Shown: piece after piece, positions 22,155-57,284 of the stretch
Numbering within the stretch: position 1 is the first letter of the stretch
How the letters are laid out: the number at the start of each line of letters is the position of its first letter
Assembly: GCF_021869535.1 (NCBI RefSeq)
Contig: NW_026262690.1
Coordinates: 69,247,995-69,311,994 of the forward strand
Direction of reading: 5' to 3'
Source: Mytilus californianus
Lineage: Eukaryota > Mollusca > Bivalvia > Mytilida > Mytilidae
Length of the DNA: 64,000 bases
The notes under the pieces: generated by a model
Database searches by the model: none
What the model was told of the DNA's origin: nothing
The model's input: only the letters and a program-made list of their open reading frames with translations
Program-made: the position numbers and the translations under genes

Positions 22155-23125
22155 GCATTACGAAATCAGAGATCTTTATTTTAAGTAGATTGGTCTGCAA
22201 TCAAAACTTTTAAAAACACAAATACTATTGTAGTATGAATTTTACGGTTCAAATACATGCATTTACAACAAGGATATGACATGTATCTAACCTATAATTT
22301 TAAATATCATCCAAGATGGATTGTCCAAATACATTGTTTAAGGATTCCAGAATTATATAAAGGTGTACATTGATAGGCATAATATATTTCTAATATTGTT
22401 TATTTCGTAAATGTTCTGTTGATGGTTTTATTCATACTATTTTGTGGTTGTGGTAGGGGTGATGGTTGTCACATTAATGATCGACATTAATCCTTATACC
22501 AGTCTTCAGAAATCAAATTATAAAATCATTTTTGAAAAATATCACATGGCTACAATTTTGTCCTTCAATTGGTCAATTTCAAAGGCTTAAAACAAATCTC
22601 TGCATAAGGGTAACGGATCCAAAGTCAGCAAATTATGGAGATGTTATCTAATAAGGCGAGTAAGTGCAATTTTGAAACTAAAAGCTTCCGGAAAACTTTG
22701 GCCGCAATCTACGATCCATAATGTTCTGTAACTCAAGAGTCCTAAGATTATATTGAATATATAGAATCAAACTTGTGTGGGTCAGGGGTTGCAGCCAAAG
22801 TTATATTAGCTAAAAACTGCAGAAAGACGCTTTATCTGATGTATGTTCTTTTGTAGGGTTACTTTATAAAAAAAATATTCAAAAAAAAATAGTTTGATAC
22901 AAATATGTATCTTTTATCGTCGAATGCACAAAATGACCAAGTTACATTTTACTAAGTTTGTGAGAGAATAAAACAAAGACGTTCGCCTTCGACAGACGGT
23001 TCTTATTTCCAGAGATATAACTTAAAAGTTGTTATTAGAAGAAACTTAAATAACCGTCTTAACATTTATTGTAATTTCACGGCCACATTACATATGTCAA
23101 TCGATACAGATTCTCCTTACAACAA
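22155..23125. repeat. Segmental duplication block 2, second copy (left part)
   Basis: Partner of 3313-3915. Contains the same landmarks (GATTGGTCTGCAATCAAA, GTCAGGGGTTGCAGCCAAAG) plus an extra ~330 bp (about 22370-22740) that is absent from the other copy. No gene recognised. Confidence 0.7.
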
Positions 23126-23129
23126 GCCA

Positions 23130-23228
23130 TGTTAATAACCTCATCATAGATACCAGGATACCAGGATTGAAATTTTGTACGCCAGACGTGCATTTCGTCT
23201 AAAAAAAGACTCATCAATGACACTCCGA
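23130..23228. repeat. Inserted repeat fragment (CCAGGATTGAAATTTTGTAC)
   Basis: A stretch with CGCCAGACGTGCATTTCGTC and GACTCATCAATGACACTC that is absent from the paralogue near 3915-3970. I recognise this phrase as a common mussel repeat; class unknown. The Mutator-like element lies at its right edge. Confidence 0.5.
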
Positions 23229-23587
23229 TAAAAGGTTGGCACTGGCTACCGTTACATGGAAATGTAACAATAATAAAATGATTATTGTTACATTGGAGAC
23301 TAATTGCTGAATACAGGGTTGGGTAAGGAACCGATTAATTACGAATCTAATACCCCATTCACACTATGCATTTTTAAACCGGGTTCGACCCGAATTAATT
23401 ACCAATAGTGTGAACACGTTAAACTGGGGCGAACCCGGATTAAAATTACCCCTCATCTGAGGTGGAGTTAATGTGGGGCGAACCCGGATTAGTTACCCCA
23501 CATTCTAGTGTGAACGCAATGTGGAGTTAATGTGGGGTTGTTGCCATAGCGTTACGTGACGTTTTCTGCCGTCTGTCATTGCCAATA

Positions 23588-24075
23588 TCAGGATAGCCAT
23601 GGATGCCGAACAAGATAATTCTTCAAAAAAGAGAGGTCTAACCTGGAGTGACCAGGAGACAAATGAGCAACAGTCCTATATTCACAATGTGATGCCAACT
23701 TCCATACGGTACTTGCAATTTTCAAGTCCACTGTCAAAGCTTTTCTAAACGGAGTATCACATTTAACTAACGTAATGTTTCTTTGTTGATTCTGACGTTT
23801 TGGATCCATTCTTCATCAGTGAAACCTGGAACTATGCATTCCCACCAATTCCGTGAACGGGGTTTGCTCCATATCCTCCTTTCTGCCGGTTGTAAATTTG
23901 AGCGTCTATTCATCAATAATAAGTTGTGTCTTGCCATCAAATACTTCCTCATTCTTCTCAACATAGCAAACCTATTTTTTCGCTTTAAATTTGTAATCTT
24001 CCGCCGATTTTTCCGTATCAGTGACAAAAGAAAGAAGAACAGTACCGTGGCGGTTTCCATTTCGTTTGTTGTCAC
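23588..24075 (-). pseudogene. Harbinger transposase N-terminal remnant
   Basis: Two frames read in order on the minus strand: ...SRNWWECIVPGFTDEEWIQN, VRINKETLR (24075-23767), then DTPFRKALTVDLKIASTVW, KLASHCEYRTVAHLS (23754-23655). These match the helix-rich N-terminal region of HARBI1-type transposases (typical pattern RKA-P...A-TLW-LAT...YR-I-HLFG). The catalytic DDE part is missing and the frame is broken, so no active enzyme is made. Confidence 0.7.
23599..23680 (+). pseudogene. Harbinger Myb/SANT-like gene, 5' remnant
   Basis: Plus-strand ATG at 23599 gives MDAEQDNSSKKRGLTWSDQE, the start of a Myb/SANT-type DNA-binding ORF that accompanies Harbinger transposases. Similarity fades after about 25 codons where it runs into the opposing transposase remnant, which places the internal deletion near 23680. 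Confidence 0.5.
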
Positions 24076-24856
24076 AGACGCTGTTTACAAGATGTTGCGC
24101 ATGCGTGTCTATTTTTGTTGAAGGGAAAAACCCAAAGTGGGGTAATTCTTTTTCAAGTGTGAACCGGTGTAATTAATTCGGATTAACTAACCCGAGTTCG
24201 ACCCGGTTTAGATTTCCTAGTGTGAACACGGTATTACAATAATATTTGTGTCTACGGTTACATTGCGTTATTGTTATATTTTAAGACTGCAATCTACGCT
24301 AGATTTATTTAACTTAAACCTTCTATAGTTTTGTTGCTTTGTTCTTCAATATGTGTGTACAAGATAATATTAGTAATAATGATAATAATAATAATATTAT
24401 TCAACAAATAGTGTTGAAATAGTTTGAAATATTAATTGTTTTGATGTTCTTAAAGATACTACTACAGTTTAGTAGTGCCAAAAATATTGTTCAATGGTTC
24501 GTTCTTAAGAACTTGGGCTGAGAAAATTGTTCACTTCTATGTATTTTACTGCACACCTACCCTTAATTTATTACTGTTTATATACTATGAACAATGGATG
24601 AAGTGATTCCCATTACCAAATTTGTTTTGGGTTAAAAACTTTAAAACTTGTGATGCGTTTGAATCGAAACTAAATCATATCAAGACTCAAATTTTAGTTA
24701 TAAAAACGCAGTAAATTGATACATCAAAAAGCAAAGTTTGCTAACAGTGAACTAAAATACTGTGAACTGTAAATATCAAATAAAAGTTTTCAAGTTTTAT
24801 TTTAATACATATTACTTGTCCCATAGTAAATTGCAGTGCATTAATGTAACAATAAC

Positions 24857-24894
24857 CTGGGACTATTATACTAACGTTAGTATAATAGTCCCAG
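24857..24894. repeat. Perfect 38-bp palindrome
   Basis: CTGGGACTATTATACTAAC is followed immediately by its exact complement, with no loop. It lies in the MULE just inside the right inverted arm. Confidence 0.95.
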
Positions 24895-25048
24895 CAATAA
24901 CGCAATGTAACCGTAGACATAAATATTATTGTTACATTCGTAATTAATCGGCTCCTTACCCAACCCTGCATTCCGGCAATTAGTCTCCAATGTAACAATA
25001 ATTTTTATATTATTGTTACATTTCCATGTAACCGTAGCCAGTGCCTAA

Positions 25049-25492
25049 AAGGTTTGATACGTTTGTTGGAAAAAAAACAAACGAAATATAAGCACAATTG
25101 CAAAAACCCGAAAATGGTTCGCTTTTGAGTGCATTTGGCAATATCAAAATGAGTAAAAACACTTATTACTGTGAAAAACCTTGATAAAAGAATGATGTAG
25201 ACAACCAATATAATAGTATTTAGACGTAGTTAAAGCAAAACAAAACGAGGCAATCGGGCAAAAAAAAAATAACATCACCACTAAAATAACATAATAGAGA
25301 ATCCCCCTATATTGGTCATATTAGGAATATTTTTATCATTAGATTTTAAAGATTGTATGATACATTTACTTAACCAATAGCTATCTATAGAGAGAGAGAG
25401 CCTACATCGATCTAGATCGTTCCAAAAACTCAATAATCAAGAACTTCTTAAAACTAGGGTTTTTGTCTGATATGAAAAAAATTAGTAATTAC
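25049..25492. repeat. Segmental duplication block 2, second copy (right part)
   Basis: Resumes paralogy with 3970-4422 immediately after the MULE (AAAGGTTTGATACG). No gene. Confidence 0.75.
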
Positions 25493-25869
25493 ATGTACTT
25501 ATAGGGACTTTTCATTCATTATTCCTCCTAATATAAAAATAATGAGATTTGGTATGCTTACTGATAAAAAAAAGTTCACACAGTGATCAAAGGACGCGGA
25601 AGGTTGTTTTGGAAAAGCCATGGACCATAGACAATATTTTATTAGCACAATCGCAATTATAACAATTGGTAAAGTCTCAATATAGTACAATATATAGAAG
25701 TAGATAAAAAAAAGTTAAACATGTAAATAAGCAATACTTTCTAAACAGGATATTGATATTTGATATCATTAATGGTTTTGTAAAACATTATTTCTAACTT
25801 TCAACAATTCAGAAATGTAATTTGAACATATCTTTGATATTTTTACTGACCCACTGTTTAACAATAGTT

Positions 25870-26210
25870 TTGGCTTTATGCTATCATTTAATATGTATAT
25901 TTCTAAAATTTATACAATTTTGTCACACAGATTTCTCTTTCCTTTTGATATTTAAGGCAATGCCAAATAAAGTGATTTTCATCTTCAATTTTGTTGTGTG
26001 TACACACTTTACAAAATCTTTCATTTCTTATCATTCTGTTATATCTCCCTCTTTCTATTTCAAGGGAATGAGCATTTAATCTCATTTAAGCTATAACAGA
26101 ACGATCAGACTTGAAAGTAAATTTATATGCAGTCCAGAGACAAGGATAAAATAATGATAGGGTTCCATTGGAAACTGTTTGTAAGTATTGTAATCATTAA
26201 TTTTGATTTT
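25870..26210 (-). pseudogene. LINE ORF2 C-terminal fragment (zinc-knuckle region)
   Basis: Minus strand reads ...TFKSDRSVIA, stop, then MRLNAHSLEIERGRYNR and RFCKVCTHNKIEDENHFIWH, C. The R-NAH-L-IE-GR and C-x2-C...HF...C pattern is the zinc-binding tail found after the reverse transcriptase in non-LTR retrotransposons. An in-frame stop and the lack of RT motifs upstream show a truncated, dead copy. Confidence 0.7.
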
Positions 26211-26214
26211 TTTT

Positions 26215-26840
26215 AAAATGGTATTGACAAATCAAAATCAAGAATTGCTTCTTGGTGCCACATATTGTCCAATTTGAACTAAAGGACAATTTTTATATAG
26301 ACTTTTCATACATTATTCTAACTAAATTTAGTAGGAATCAGTCAGAAAATTTAGTGAAAATAAGATTTCCTATATGGTTAATTAATAACATTTGAATCAA
26401 CATTGCCACGTATGACATCTAAAACAACAAAAAGACCTTTGCAATTGAACAGCAAATCACCACTCCCATAAAGTTTGGAAAGATTTTCGCCCTGCTTCTT
26501 CAAAAGAAGAAATAGATAGTTGGCCAATCAGAAGCAAGAAATCCATCTTATTGTTAAATCCCGGGATTTTTGTAAATGATTACCCAGTCTTCATTTCAAT
26601 AAAGTGTGAAGATATTTTTTGTCTTGTCATTTTTGAAAAGATGACAGTTTTACCAATCAAGATATCTCTGGAGAGGAGGAGGTAAAAAAATGTGAACAGC
26701 TGAAAAGTGACGGACACCAAGTGATGATAATTCACACTTTTGGGCCATGTGAACTAAAATTAATTGATGACATACATGCATATGTACATGTATTTCGTAT
26801 GTTTGAAAGTGATATGTCAATGAGATAGCAATTCAACGCA
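26215..26840. other. Unassigned non-coding stretch
   Basis: No gene or recognised repeat; possibly older parts of the LINE fragment next to it. Confidence 0.4.
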
Positions 26841-26841
26841 A

Positions 26842-27190
26842 ACAAGAGGCTGTCAGAGTGACAGCAAACCGGATTTTCCTGCATGAAAATTATATTTGCA
26901 AATCTGGACCCCCAAACAGGATCAAGTAAAAAAATAAATGTATTTTTGTAGGGTTCAGAAATGGAAAGGCCAAAATTAATCTAAGTATCACTTTTCGCTA
27001 CTTAAAGGTCTTCAACTCGACAACGATAAAAGCTAAAATCATGAAAATTAATCTAGATCTTCATTTAGTCACAGGAAACAACATATTTAAATTTGAAAAG
27101 ATTTCGTCAACGAGTTTTCAAGTTATTGCACGGACAATGCTCTAAGCATCACTTTTCACTACATAAAGGTCTACAGCACACCTTTCAATT
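26842..27190 (+). mobile_element. Foldback-headed repeat (GCTGTCAGAGTGACAGC)
   Basis: Begins with AAGAGGCTGTCAGAGTGACAGC, a hairpin with GCTGTCA/TGACAGC arms, and carries two related internal units (ATCACTTTTC(G/A)CTAC...AAAGGTCT). It runs into the next pearl-like element. The class is inferred from architecture only. Confidence 0.5.
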
Positions 27191-28103
27191 AAAGAACCTT
27201 AGTGAGCGCGCTCACATACCCTACATCCCCACATTGTCATTGGAAAAATAAAATAAGTGTAAGAAAAAAAAATTGTATCAGAAAAAAATTGAATCATAAT
27301 TTCCTGTCAATATGCACATCTACATAGTATGTCCTTATTATCTACACAGTTTCATGAAATTCTGTTGTGTGGTTTGAGAGGAGTTGCGATGACAAAAGGT
27401 TGCAGTAGTATATTGGGCAAATAAGTTCAAAGGGGCGTAACTCCTGGAAAATAAATGAATCGTAATTTCCTGTCGATATGCACATCTACGTAGTATGTTC
27501 TTATTATCTGAAAAGGTTTCATGAAATTCTGTTGTGTGTTTTGAGAGGAGTTGCGATGACAAAAGGTTGCAGTAGTATATTGGGCAAATAAGTTCAAAAG
27601 GGCGTAACTCCTAGAAAAAAAATTGAATCGTCATTTCCTGGCGATATGCACATCTACGTAGTATGTCCTTATTATCTAAAAAAGGTTTCATGAAATTCTG
27701 TTGTGTGGTTTGAGAGGAGTTGCGATGACAAAAAATTGCAGTAGTATATTTGGCAACTAAGTTTAAAGGGGCGTAACTCCTGGAAAAAAAATTGAATCGT
27801 AATTTCCTGTCGATATGCACATCTACGTTGTATGTCCTTATTATCTGAAAAGGTTTCATGAAATTCTGTTGTGTGGTTTGAGAGGTGTTGCAATGACAAA
27901 AGGTTGCAGTTGTACATTAAAGTGAATAAGTTCAAAGGGGCATAACTCCTAGAAAAAAAATTGAATCGTAATTTCCTGTCGATATGCACAACTACATAGT
28001 ATGTCCTTATTATCTAAAAAGGTTTCGTGAAATTCTGTTGTGTGGTTTGAGAGGAGTTGCGATGACAAGAAATAGGACTGACGGACGGACAGACAAACGG
28101 ACA

Positions 28104-28155
<52 letters not shown>
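27190..28155 (+). mobile_element. Pearl-like element, family C
   Basis: Five tandem units of about 168 bp (each with GTTTCATGAAATTCTGTTGT and TTTGAGAGGAGTTGCGATGA) are followed by an ACGG-type run (ACTGACGGACGGACAGAC) and a terminal hairpin with TATACCC facing GGGGTATAAT. Near the left end CATACCCTAC partly complements the right hairpin. A tandem core of ~160 bp, a tetranucleotide run and a 3' stem-loop are the features described for oyster pearl elements, considered Helentron/Helitron-like non-autonomous elements. Confidence 0.7.
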
Positions 28156-28159
28156 CCAA

Positions 28160-29085
28160 TAACAAATATAGTTTACCTATTACTCATTATAAATGAGAAA
28201 CAGACAAACCCTTCTGGTAGCTCAAGTTCAGATGACTCCTGTAATATTGTTGACCATTTACCAATTAGTAAATTTAAATTTGACCCAAGCATCTGGCATA
28301 GCTAGTTGTAATGTGAATGGAGGTTAAGGTCAGGTTATGGAGGTTCAAACAGATGGCAGACACGAAGTGATAATAGCTTATTTACACTTTAGGCCAGGTT
28401 AGCTAACAAATAACAAAATAGCTCAAGAAGGTCCTCTTCGCTAACAAAAGGATATGTGTGTATAACAATAAAAGATTAAATAAAACATTTAAAACTCTAC
28501 ATCATAAATTCATAACCCTTGTCACATGAATGAACCCCTTAATTAAATATTTTATTAGTGTTCCTGTTGACAATTTTAATGCTTGCTATGTATCAGATGC
28601 TAAATTATCCATAAAGAATCCATATTTTGTTTATGAAAATCGTCAATCCCAAATTAAACAGAATGTTTGACTACTAGAAATTTTGAACAGACAGTATACT
28701 GATCATATTTAAAGGCATAACACAATAATACACATGAACTCAAAAAGTGTTATCATTTATTGATATATATCGTAAAGCTGACACAAAACAAACCAATGGA
28801 TATCACAGCCTGTAACAAATGTTAAACATACCCCTAAACGACTAGTTGGGATACACTTTTAATATAAAAATTATATCTAATGTCTTTACATGTTCTATTT
28901 CTAGATATTGTATCTTGGAAAATTTTCCTGCCATGTTATTTTCTTGCCTTGCTTCTAATATTTTACTTGTTTTTTAAAAACATTTTTCATATTTGTACTT
29001 TAAAATGCTTGTAATATTGATTTGATTTAAAATAAGTTCTAGTAATAAATATTTCATTTACCGTAAAATATTTTAATTTTGGTTA
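28160..29085. other. Unassigned non-coding stretch
   Basis: AT-rich; no gene, RNA gene or clear repeat recognised. Confidence 0.5.
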
Positions 29086-29089
29086 ATGG

Positions 29090-30120
29090 GCTGTCACCAT
29101 GAACATATGAAAAAAAAGCCAAAACATTCCTGGTTTACACAATTATATGTTTCAAGTTCATTAACCATTTGTTTTTGCATACTAATCCTACTTCAAATGA
29201 TGAAATGAATAGACTATCTGAATGTTAAATCTATTGTACTGCAAATACACCACAAACTCTACTGACCTGTTCTATCACATTGTTTGGATGGTATATCCTT
29301 TACACCTTAAAAGCAACTATACACGTAAGAAAAATTTAATTTACATTTTATGAATATGGCTACACTAAACTCCTTTCAGTGTTAATATTAGTAGCAGTTG
29401 CAAAGGAAGGATCAGGGTTATGGTCCAAATTAATGGTAAGGTAATCTGGTAACTATAAAACTGGTTAAGTCTGCCAATGGACCCCTTTTTGAAAATCCTT
29501 TATCTGCAACTTCATTTTTTTCCAATAATAGTTGTAAGCTGTGTAAGGTCACCAGTTTATTAAATAAATAAATCTATTTTTTTAGGAAGAATACAATGTA
29601 TATATATTAAAACACTTTAAAACAAATAATTAGATAACATGAAGTTTCATAAGACTCCATTATTTGACAAGCAGACGACAATCAAAAGACATTCTAATAT
29701 TATAATACTTTTCAATAAAATGCAACAATTTCTCCATGACAATATTACAACATTGCATAGGACAAAACTTAATTTCACTTCATGTTAATAGCATAGAAAT
29801 GTAATTTTAAGAATTGAATGCTTCTTTTTTGTAATTTTAAAGGGTTGGCTAAGCTCATACATTTTTTCTTTTATATAAAGCGCTTCCATGTTTGATGCAA
29901 AATTTGTTTCAGTCAACACTTTTACACCCCAATAAAATTTCAAAAAGAACCAATCATTCTTAAGTAAACAATAATTAGATATAATTTAAAAATTGTTTAC
30001 TGTAAAAGTACTTGTTTTCATGGTATCCATTTTTGTGGATTGTGAAAACATATTTGGTTTGTTGGGTTTTCAATTCGTGGTTAAGATAAACAGATTTGAA
30101 CTTAATGGAAAATATGTAAT
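29090..30120. repeat. Segmental duplication, third copy (partners 9890-11290 and 4541-5200)
   Basis: Collinear with 9890-11290 but more diverged; includes the MITE copy at 29812-29965. It stops at AATATGTAATTTCTTAATGA where the partners continue into family A and the LRAT region, which are absent here. Confidence 0.7.
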
Positions 30121-31776
30121 TTCTTAATGATCTTCCTTTAGTTGGTAAAGGGTTTGACCAATTAAGGTTAGAATCAAAACTGCATACAATACAGTAATCA
30201 ATTATTAGTAGTATTTAATCAGTAAATTAAACCCCACAAAAAGATTAAAATATAACAAATGTAGTATACCTAAAGATAGACTAAATCCACTAATAATTTA
30301 GAAAGATACCCAAGGATAATACCTGTCATTTTCCTGACCTTTTGACTCACATAAAGTAATAACTGTTCAAAACATATAACAAAAATCAACAAATAACAGA
30401 AAGTCTTCTGTATTAAATACAAAAACATCAAAGTTGTCAAAATGCAGCCCTTCCATACAACAAAAAACAATATAAAATGTAACTATCTTGCATAATATAT
30501 AAAATGTACTTTGTACCTTTTTATGTCGCTTACAATAATAATCAAAGTGCTTGTGAGCCCCTAAGGGTAAAGATTGCTTTCATTTTGCAATGTGAAATTA
30601 AAACTGAGCATGCATCTATTAAGCTATGGAAGGCAATATTTTGAATTGGGAGTTATCTTCCTTTGTTCAGAATTGTAGTTAAACCTTCATTGTAGATTTA
30701 TAAACCATGCACAGCTTATGTAATTTTCAATAAAATAGTGTTATGAAAAGTATGATTATACACATACACATCATGTTGTAATTTGAATAACTGAGTATTT
30801 ATCATAAATAAATTGCTTGACATGATTATTGATACGATCTACAGAATGTTCACCTCACTGCACTATGTTGTTTGTGCTCTCAAAAGTAAGTGATAAGGCC
30901 AAGGAAATATAGCTATTAAGCCAGTGTGAATAGGGTTTTGACTGGATTTCATGCAATCTTTACCCCAAAAAAATAGTGTTAAATAATAACTTTTTTCTTC
31001 ACTTACACTATGGAATACATCAATGAATTGCAACAGTCAGTCAAAATGTGTGTCACCATGACTATTGTGAATGTACGACATTTAAAATAAAACATGCATT
31101 CTATTAAAAAGCACTGGTTAAGTAAGTCTTCTTTCATTCCAAGCACAATATATCTACAACACGCTTTCATTTTATAAAACAATAACTTTTGTATACTTAA
31201 TGTAAAAATAAATGGCAGATGGCCACTTCTTGTCAACTTTGGGTTCTTTAAAGTCGCATTTATCTAAGGAGTTGTATAAATCTCTGACTATATTTCTAAA
31301 AAGAACTAAAAAAATTAAAGGTGCAAAATAAAGGAAGCAAAGTAAAACTCAAGGAGATAGTTTTTATGGGAATCACACCTGACAGTAAAACATTAAAACT
31401 GAATCCAACTGAAAATGCAAGCAGTAAAGCATCAAATCAGACTGAAAATAAAACATGTGAAATGTGAGCTATTGCTTACTAATGATACCTGTAGTTCCTG
31501 AGACAAATGCAACAAAAAATTGATGGGACCAATAGAAGAACAACAGACGTAAACCAGTTTACTCCTTCATTTGTACGTACAATAACAGACACTTATGCTG
31601 TAGGTAGCTTAACAAAGCCTTGTCAAATCATAATAATAGAAGCCTCGCTGGGCCTGTATGTTCACCTTACATCTTTGACAAATAGCCACTCTCCAACTTA
31701 AAAAGACCGTCCTCTTTAAATCATTATAAGTTGGTACTTTTTAAAGTTGTTTTTTTTTCAGAATTTCCCTGTGTAA
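30121..31776. other. Intergenic stretch downstream of UGP2
   Basis: No gene recognised. Short open frames here (30270-30470, 31003-31236, 31507-31701) have no domain or codon signal. Part of it may be UGP2 3' UTR if a distal polyadenylation site is used. Confidence 0.4.
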
Positions 31777-31782
31777 TTTATT
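31777..31782 (-). terminator. Candidate UGP2 polyadenylation signal
   Basis: AATAAA on the minus strand, about 360 nt past the UGP2 stop codon. It is the clearest nearby candidate but the hexamer is common in AT-rich DNA. Confidence 0.3.
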
Positions 31783-32138
31783 TACTTAGTAACTAGGATG
31801 ACTGCAATAATATTGATTAAAAAAGCCTTTAAAGTGGTTTCCCTCTGGTTTATGTGGGAACCAATGTCACCATCAAAAAGTAATTATTAAGTTGTTTGGG
31901 TTAGTTGTAGAAATGATAAAAATAAAAAAAATTTAGACCACTGACAGACAAAAGACACAAAGCAATGGCAATAGCTCAGACTTGTCTGCAGTGGATGGTG
32001 AGGTCAGAATACTGTACACAAATGCTGCTTACACAACCAAATTATTCTAATATTCCCACTATAACAAAATCGTAAAACACAAAGTTTCTACATTGTAGAA
32101 TGATGCCCAACATTAAGTATTCTTCTTGAAGCTGCTGT

Positions 32139-55357
<23,219 letters not shown>

Positions 55358-55817
55358 CTACAATGAAAAATAAAAAATGTAATCAAATAATATGCATGAA
55401 AACAATTAGCATGAGAGGAATTAGAAGAAGAACTACCTTCCTGTTAAAATATGGCGTAAACAGAGGACTCCTTGCAAGATGTCAAATAACTCATCTCATG
55501 TTTAACAAGACAACATGCACTGCTCACTTTATCATGATTCCATGTTCAGTGAACCATAAAATCTAGGTCAAATCCTAATTTGGAATATGCTTTTACAACT
55601 TCATAACAATTTCATAATGACCCTTAAAGTTTGAAGTTGATATAACAATAACTTCATGATCACTACCTAAACCTAAAGCTATCATAAGTGGGACATATAA
55701 ACAATCAATGTTTTATAATTCAATGTTAGAAATGATAACCAGTCATGTTGGATGAGAGGCAGTTTGCTCTACAAGGATCTTATAGACAATTTCTGTTCCA
55801 ACCTTGCCATAGAAGAT

Positions 55818-57185
55818 TGTTGTCAACAACCCCTAACTGATGGCATTAGCTCCCATTGTCAGCAACCCCTAACTGATGGCATTAGCTCAAATTGTCAACA
55901 ACCCCTAACTGATGGCATTAACTCACATTGTCAACAACCCCTAACTGATGGCATTAGCTCACATTGTCAACAACCCCTAACTGATGGCATTAGCTCACAT
56001 TGTCAACAACCCCTAACTGATGGCATTAGCTCACATTGTCAACAACCCCTAACTGATGGCATTAGCTCACATTGTCAACAACCCCTAACTGATGGCATTA
56101 GCTCACATTGTCAACAACCCCTAACTGATGGCATAAGCTGACTTTGTCAACAACCCCTAACTGATGGCATTAGCTCACATTGTCAACAACCACGAACTGA
56201 TGTCATTAGCTCACATTGTCAACAACCCCTAACGATGGCATTAGCTCACATTGTCAACAACCCCTAACTGATGGCATTCAATCCAATGTCAACAACCCTT
56301 AACTGATGGCATTAGTTCACATTGTCAACAACCCCTAACTGATGGCACTAGCTCACATTGTCAACAACCCCTAACTGATGGCATTAGCTCACATTGTCAA
56401 CAACCCCTAACTGATGGCATTAGCTCACATTGTCAACAACCCCTAACTGATGGCATTAGCTCACATTGTCAACAACCCCTAACTGATGGCATTAGCTCAC
56501 ATTGTCAACAACCCCTAACTGATGGCATAAGCTGACATTGTCAACAACCCCTAACTGATGGCATTAGCTCACATTGTCAACAACCGCTAACTGATGGCAT
56601 TAGCTCACATTGTCAACACCCCTAACTGATGGCATTAGCTCACATTGTCAACCACCCCTAACTGATGGCATTCAATCCAATGTCAACAACCCCTAACTGA
56701 TGGCATTAGCTCACATTGTCAACAACCCTAAATGTTGTCAATAGCTCACATTGTCAACAACCCCTAACTGATGGCATAAGCTGATATTGTCAACAACCCC
56801 TAACTAATGGCATTAGCTCACATTGTCAACAACCCCTAACTGATGGCATTAGCTCACATTGTCAACAACAGCGAACTGATGGCATTCAATCCAATGTCAA
56901 CAACCCCTAACTGATGGCATTAGCTCACATTGTCAACAACCCCTAACTGATGGCATTAGCTCATATTGTCAACAACCCCTAACTGATGGCATTAGCTCAC
57001 ATTGTCAACAACCCCTAACTGATCGCATTAGCTCACATTGTCAACAACCCCTAACTGATGGCATTAGCTCACATTGTCAACAACCCCTAACTGATGGCAT
57101 TAGCTCACATTGTTAACAACCCCTAACTGATGGCATTAGCTCACATTGTCAACAACAGCAAACTGATGGCACTAGCTCACACTGT
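55818..57185 (+). repeat. 36-bp minisatellite, ~38 units
   Basis: Unit TAACTGATGGCATTAGCTCA plus CATTGTCAACAACCCC. The unit is a multiple of three, giving the repeated reading CQQPLTDGISSH over the first ~10 units (open frame 55752-56141), ended by a variant unit. Marker variants GCATAAGCTG (56131, 56525) and GCATTCAATCC (56274, 56668) recur with the same 394-bp spacing, a sign of block duplication inside the array. It lies on the 5' side of the first UGP2 exon found. Confidence 0.96.
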
Positions 57186-57284
57186 CAGGAGTAAGTATAA
57201 AACAGAAAAGGCAGCAATAACCTTAGTAACAAGACTCACTCAACATTGACTGCAATGTTCACAACTGTAAATTATAAATGGAGA

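Larger units (their letters stand above)
23348..24236. mobile_element. PIF/Harbinger transposon, internally deleted, nested in the MULE
   Basis: Ends TACCCCATTCACACTA (23351) and TAGTGTGAACACGGTA (to 24233) form inverted repeats that continue imperfectly through the AAACCGGGTTCGACCCG region. A TAA on the left and TTA on the right fit the 3-bp TWA-type target duplication of this superfamily. The right arm of the host MULE keeps the uninterrupted sequence GAATGTAACAATAAT, which shows the target. Both usual genes remain as convergent 5' fragments. Confidence 0.75.
23229..25054. mobile_element. Mutator-like (MULE) transposon with 9-bp target duplication
   Basis: Element 23238-25045 begins GGCACTGGCTACCGTTACAT and ends with its complement (ATGTAACCGTAGCCAGTGCC). 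It is flanked by the direct repeat TAAAAGGTT at 23229-23237 and 25046-25054. The inverted ends extend about 110 bp, then continue another ~45 bp beyond the nested Harbinger insertion (24237-24280 against 24888-24936). A 9-bp target duplication with long inverted ends is characteristic of the Mutator superfamily. No transposase is left in the interior, so this is a non-autonomous copy. Confidence 0.8.

Noticed and set aside
25903..26085. Possible small zinc-finger gene on the minus strand
   Set aside because: The C-x2-C...H...C pattern is the tail of a LINE ORF2 and an in-frame stop precedes the ATG.
55752..56141. 129-codon plus-strand open frame of CQQPLTDGISSH repeats
   Set aside because: Unit length happens to be a multiple of three; the frame dies at variant units and there is no gene context.
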